Assembly: GCA_013816725.1 (NCBI GenBank)
Contig: JACDEA010000099.1
Location: 1-7,369 of the forward strand
Direction of reading: 5' to 3'
DNA length: 7,369 bases
From: Actinomycetota bacterium
GTDB taxonomy: Bacteria; Actinomycetota; Acidimicrobiia; Acidimicrobiales; JACDEA01
The notes under the pieces were generated by a model. The model was not told where the DNA came from. It searched no databases and saw nothing but the letters and a program-made list of their open reading frames with translations. Positions within the stretch are counted from its first letter, which is position 1. Each line of letters starts with the position of its first letter. Made by a program: the position numbers and the translations under genes. This document shows positions 4,745 through 7,369 of this stretch, one piece after another.

Positions 4745-5866
4745 CTACCAACTTGAGGCACCCTCTGCTTCTCGCCGCCATTGCAACCAGGCCTCCATGA
4801 ATTGGTCGATATCGCCGTCGAGGACGTTCTGCACGTTTCCCGTCTCCACGCCGGTGCGCTCGTCTTTGACCAGCTGGTACGGGGCCAGCACGTAGCCGCG
4901 GATGAAACTCCCCTGGCGGCTGACCCGGCCTTGGGGCCCGCTGAGAGCGGCTAGTTCGGCTCGCCGCTCTTCGCGCTGGCGCTGGGCCAGCTTGGCGACG
5001 AGCACCTGCATGGCGCGCGTCTTGTTCTGCAACTGACTGCGCTCGTTCTGACACGAACTCACGAGCCCTGTCGGCAGGTGGGTGATGCGGACCGCCGAGT
5101 CGGTGACGTTCACGTGCTGCCCGCCGGCGCCCGACGATCGGTACAGGTCGATGCGCAGGTCTTTCTCGTCGATCTTGACCTCGTCGCCGGCGTCCTCGAT
5201 GAACGGCACGACGTCGACCGCCCCGTAGGACGTCTGCCGGCGAGCCTGTGAGTCGAAGGGCGAGATGCGGTACAGCCGGTGCACCCCGCGTTCCGCGCTC
5301 AGCAGCCCGTAGGCGTATCGGCCCTTGACGATGAAGGTGGCTGAGAGGATCCCGGCCTCCTGGCCCTCGGTGACCTCCTCGATCTCCACCGAGAACCCGC
5401 GCCGCTCGGCCCAGCGCTGGTACATGCGCAGCATCATCTCGGCCCAGTCCTGCGCATCGGTGCCGCCCTCCCCGGCGTGGACCTCGCACACCGCATCGTT
5501 CTCGTCGTAGTCGCCGCTGAACAACGACCGAAGCTCGAGCGCGGCCAGCTCGCGTTCGAGCGCCGCTACCGCGTCGGCGATCTCGCCTTCCTGTGACTCA
5601 TCGCCCTCCTCCACCGCCATCTCGTACAACGTGGCCGCGTCGTCCAGCCGGGCTTGCAGGCCCTCTACCAGCTGCACGTCGCCGCTCACCCGGCCGTACT
5701 CCATGTTCACGGCCTTGGCGTGATCACCGTCGTCCCACAGGTCGGGCTTTTCCACCTCGGTCGTCAACTCGGCCAGCCGAGCGCGCAGCACGTCGAGGTT
5801 CAGATACCGCGCTGCGTCGTCGAGCCGGCGATGCAGCGCCTGTATTGGCTCGGCGAAGTCGCGCAC
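4745..5866 (-). CDS. prfB: Peptide chain release factor 2
   Basis: RF2 recognises UGA and UAA stop codons in the ribosomal A site and triggers peptide release. The 373-residue protein has the recognition motif SPF (202-204 in RISPFDSQ), which marks RF2 (RF1 has PxT), and the catalytic GGQ (248-250 in SSGAGGQHVN). The N-terminal helical domain (about 1-110) precedes domain 2. Val254 replaces the Lys or Arg usually found just after GGQHVN. The whole protein is encoded in a single frame from the GTG at 5866, so the programmed +1 frameshift known from E. coli prfB is not needed here. GGGGA at 5878-5874, 7 nt before the GTG, may serve as the ribosome site. The gene follows secA by 30 nt and precedes ftsE by 29 nt. 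Confidence 0.97.
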   Translation of the reverse strand: MRDFAEPIQALHRRLDDAARYLNLDVLRARLAELTTEVEKPDLWDDGDHAKAVNMEYGRVSGDVQLVEGLQARLDDAATLYEMAVEEGDESQEGEIADAVAALERELAALELRSLFSGDYDENDAVCEVHAGEGGTDAQDWAEMMLRMYQRWAERRGFSVEIEEVTEGQEAGILSATFIVKGRYAYGLLSAERGVHRLYRISPFDSQARRQTSYGAVDVVPFIEDAGDEVKIDEKDLRIDLYRSSGAGGQHVNVTDSAVRITHLPTGLVSSCQNERSQLQNKTRAMQVLVAKLAQRQREERRAELAALSGPQGRVSRQGSFIRGYVLAPYQLVKDERTGVETGNVQNVLDGDIDQFMEAWLQWRREAEGASSW

Positions 5867-5896
5867 GCTGTGTTCCCCGCTACCGGTCGGCAGCGT

Positions 5897-7369
5897 TCAA
5901 CGTCCGTGGCAGTGCTTGAACTTCTTGCCGGATCCGCACCAGCAGGGGTCGTTGCGGCCGACCTTGTCATGCTCTGACCTGATGACCGGCGCCATCGTGT
6001 AGTTCGGGTCGTCCCACGCCGGCTCCTCGGCGGCGATGGCGGCCGGCGCGTCGGCCTCCGGCACGACCGGCGCAGCGTAGGCGGGCCGCTGCACCGGCTC
6101 CTCGGCCGCGATGTACTGCGCCCCTTCCAGCGAGGGTTGCACGGGAGCCTCGACCACGACCTCAGCGTGCATCACGTAGCGCAGGTAGTCGTCCTTGATG
6201 CCGCCCATCATGCGGATGAACATGTCGTAGCCCTCGCGCTGCCACTCATTGAGCGGGTCGCGCTGGCCCATGGCCCGCAGCCCGATGCCCTCGCGCAGGT
6301 AGTCCATCTCCGAGAGGTGCTCGCGCCACCGCTGGTCGATGATCTGGAGCATGATCTCGCGCTCGAGCTCGCGCATCACCTCTGGCGTGATCGATTCCTC
6401 GCGGCGCTCGTAGTACGAAATGGCCTCGGCCTCGAGGCTCTCGATCAGTTCCTCCGGAGTGACGGCCCGGTTCATCTCCTCGGCCGTGAACTGCGTGGGG
6501 TAGTAACCGCTGACCTCGCGTAGGAGACCCTCGGTGTCCCACTCCTCGGCGAACTCGGCGCCGGCGAACTCGTCAACGACCGTAGCCAGCGCTTCTTCGA
6601 GGATCTCCATGGTGTCGTCGCGCAGGTCGTCGCCCTCGATGATCTGCATGCGCCGGCCGTAGATCGCCTTGCGCTGCTTGTCCATCACCTCGTCGTACTT
6701 GAGGACGTCCTTGCGGATCTCGGAGTTGCGGGCCTCAACGGTGTTCTGCGCCCGCTCGATGGCCTTGGTGACCATCTTGGCTTCGATCGGCGTGTCGTCC
6801 GGTAGGGCCCGGCCCATCACCCAGTTCATTGCGCCGGTGGCGAAGAGGCGCATGAGGTCGTCCTCGAGCGAGAGGTAGAACCTGCTCTCGCCGGGGTCGC
6901 CCTGGCGCCCGGCCCGCCCGCGAAGCTGGTTGTCGATGCGCCGGCTCTCGTGGCGTTCGCTGCCCAACACGTAGAGGCCACCCAGCTCGCGGATCTTGTC
7001 GCCCTCGGTCTGGCACTGCGCCTCGAGGCCGGGCATCAGCTCGTGCATCGCGGCGCGGCCCTCGTCGGAGTCGGGCTCGAGGCCCTGGGCCTGCACCTCC
7101 TGGAGCGCCAACCCCTCGGGATTGCCACCGAGGAGGATGTCGACGCCGCGGCCGGCCATGTTGGTGGCGACGGTGATGCCGTGCAGCCGCCCGGCCTGGG
7201 CCACGATCGCTGCTTCACGGGTGTGCTGCTTGGCGTTGAGAACGGTGTGGGGGATGCCGCGCTTTTCGAGCATGCGCGACAAGACCTCGGACTTCTCGAC
7301 CGACGCCGTTCCCACCAGGACAGGTTGGCCGCGGTCGTAGCGCTCCACGAGGTCTTCGATGACCGCTTC
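5897..7369 (-). CDS. secA: Preprotein translocase ATPase SecA, C-terminal 490 residues (5' end outside the window)
   Basis: SecA binds secretory preproteins and pushes them through SecYEG using ATP. The frame is open to the right edge (first visible residues EAVIEDLVERYDRGQPVLVG), so the N-terminal nucleotide-binding domain, Walker A and most of the preprotein-binding domain are missing. Visible parts are the second nucleotide-binding fold, with GTASVEKSE, TNMAGRGVDILLGGN and ESRRIDNQLRGRAGRQGDPG (the helicase motif VI arginine finger region), then the helical scaffold and wing domains, an Ala/Pro/Glu-rich linker, and a C-terminal zinc motif (CWC-x8-CH within the last 15 residues) that in other SecAs binds SecB or ribosomes. 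In the AGRG.DI motif most SecAs have Thr where this one has Val (codon 7144-7142). The stop is 30 nt before prfB. Truncation is by the window only, with no sign of gene damage. Confidence 0.98.
   Translation of the reverse strand, partial: EAVIEDLVERYDRGQPVLVGTASVEKSEVLSRMLEKRGIPHTVLNAKQHTREAAIVAQAGRLHGITVATNMAGRGVDILLGGNPEGLALQEVQAQGLEPDSDEGRAAMHELMPGLEAQCQTEGDKIRELGGLYVLGSERHESRRIDNQLRGRAGRQGDPGESRFYLSLEDDLMRLFATGAMNWVMGRALPDDTPIEAKMVTKAIERAQNTVEARNSEIRKDVLKYDEVMDKQRKAIYGRRMQIIEGDDLRDDTMEILEEALATVVDEFAGAEFAEEWDTEGLLREVSGYYPTQFTAEEMNRAVTPEELIESLEAEAISYYERREESITPEVMRELEREIMLQIIDQRWREHLSEMDYLREGIGLRAMGQRDPLNEWQREGYDMFIRMMGGIKDDYLRYVMHAEVVVEAPVQPSLEGAQYIAAEEPVQRPAYAAPVVPEADAPAAIAAEEPAWDDPNYTMAPVIRSEHDKVGRNDPCWCGSGKKFKHCHGR

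Noticed and set aside
4731..5489. 252-codon minus-strand open frame in an alternative frame of prfB
   Set aside because: The prfB frame carries SPF and GGQ. This frame gives an Arg/Gly-rich protein without motifs.
5798..5866. Programmed +1 frameshift in prfB
   Set aside because: There is no in-frame TGA. The N-terminal helices and main body are in a single uninterrupted frame.

Overview
The window is GC-rich bacterial DNA with densely packed genes. The order secA, prfB, ftsE, ftsX, M23 peptidase, together with a luciferase-like (probably F420-dependent) oxidoreductase, suggests a high-GC actinobacterium, most likely of the Acidimicrobiia. That placement is inferred from gene order and protein flavour, not from a marker-gene comparison. 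No tRNA, rRNA or CRISPR array is visible.

The right three quarters (about 1858-7369) is one minus-strand block, read from right to left: the 3' part of secA (preprotein export ATPase, cut by the window edge), prfB (release factor 2), ftsE and ftsX (the division ABC-type complex), and a secreted coiled-coil M23 murein hydrolase. Gaps are 30, 29, 0 and 17 nt. FtsE hydrolyses ATP, FtsX passes the conformational change across the membrane, and the M23 protein is the probable hydrolase arm that cuts peptidoglycan during division. A TATAAA box just upstream of ftsE could give the division genes their own promoter.

The left quarter holds a different group. A plus-strand gene (993-1745) encodes a lipoprotein with two tandem DUF4399 domains. 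Divergent from it, with only 35 bp between the start codons, is an LLM-class oxidoreductase (121-957). Its stop codon overlaps by 4 nt the GTG start of a further gene whose first 41 residues look like a GH29 alpha-L-fucosidase and which runs off the left edge. The 35-bp divergent gap contains a perfect 7-3-7 palindrome that places the same TAGCGT box in front of both start codons.

Between the convergent lipoprotein and M23 genes lies the most unusual non-coding element in the window. It is about 107 bp long with 16-bp terminal inverted repeats flanked by TA on both sides, and it holds internal hairpins and an 11-bp tandem repeat. Removing it in silico at the TA leaves both genes intact, with their stop codons 3 nt apart and the lipoprotein stop changed from TAG to TAA. 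This suggests a small mobile (MITE-like) element, although a structured bidirectional terminator remains possible.

I see no wholly new multi-gene system. The chromosomal genes are conserved housekeeping genes. The points most worth a second look are the TA-flanked element, the symmetric divergent promoter and the tandem DUF4399 lipoprotein.
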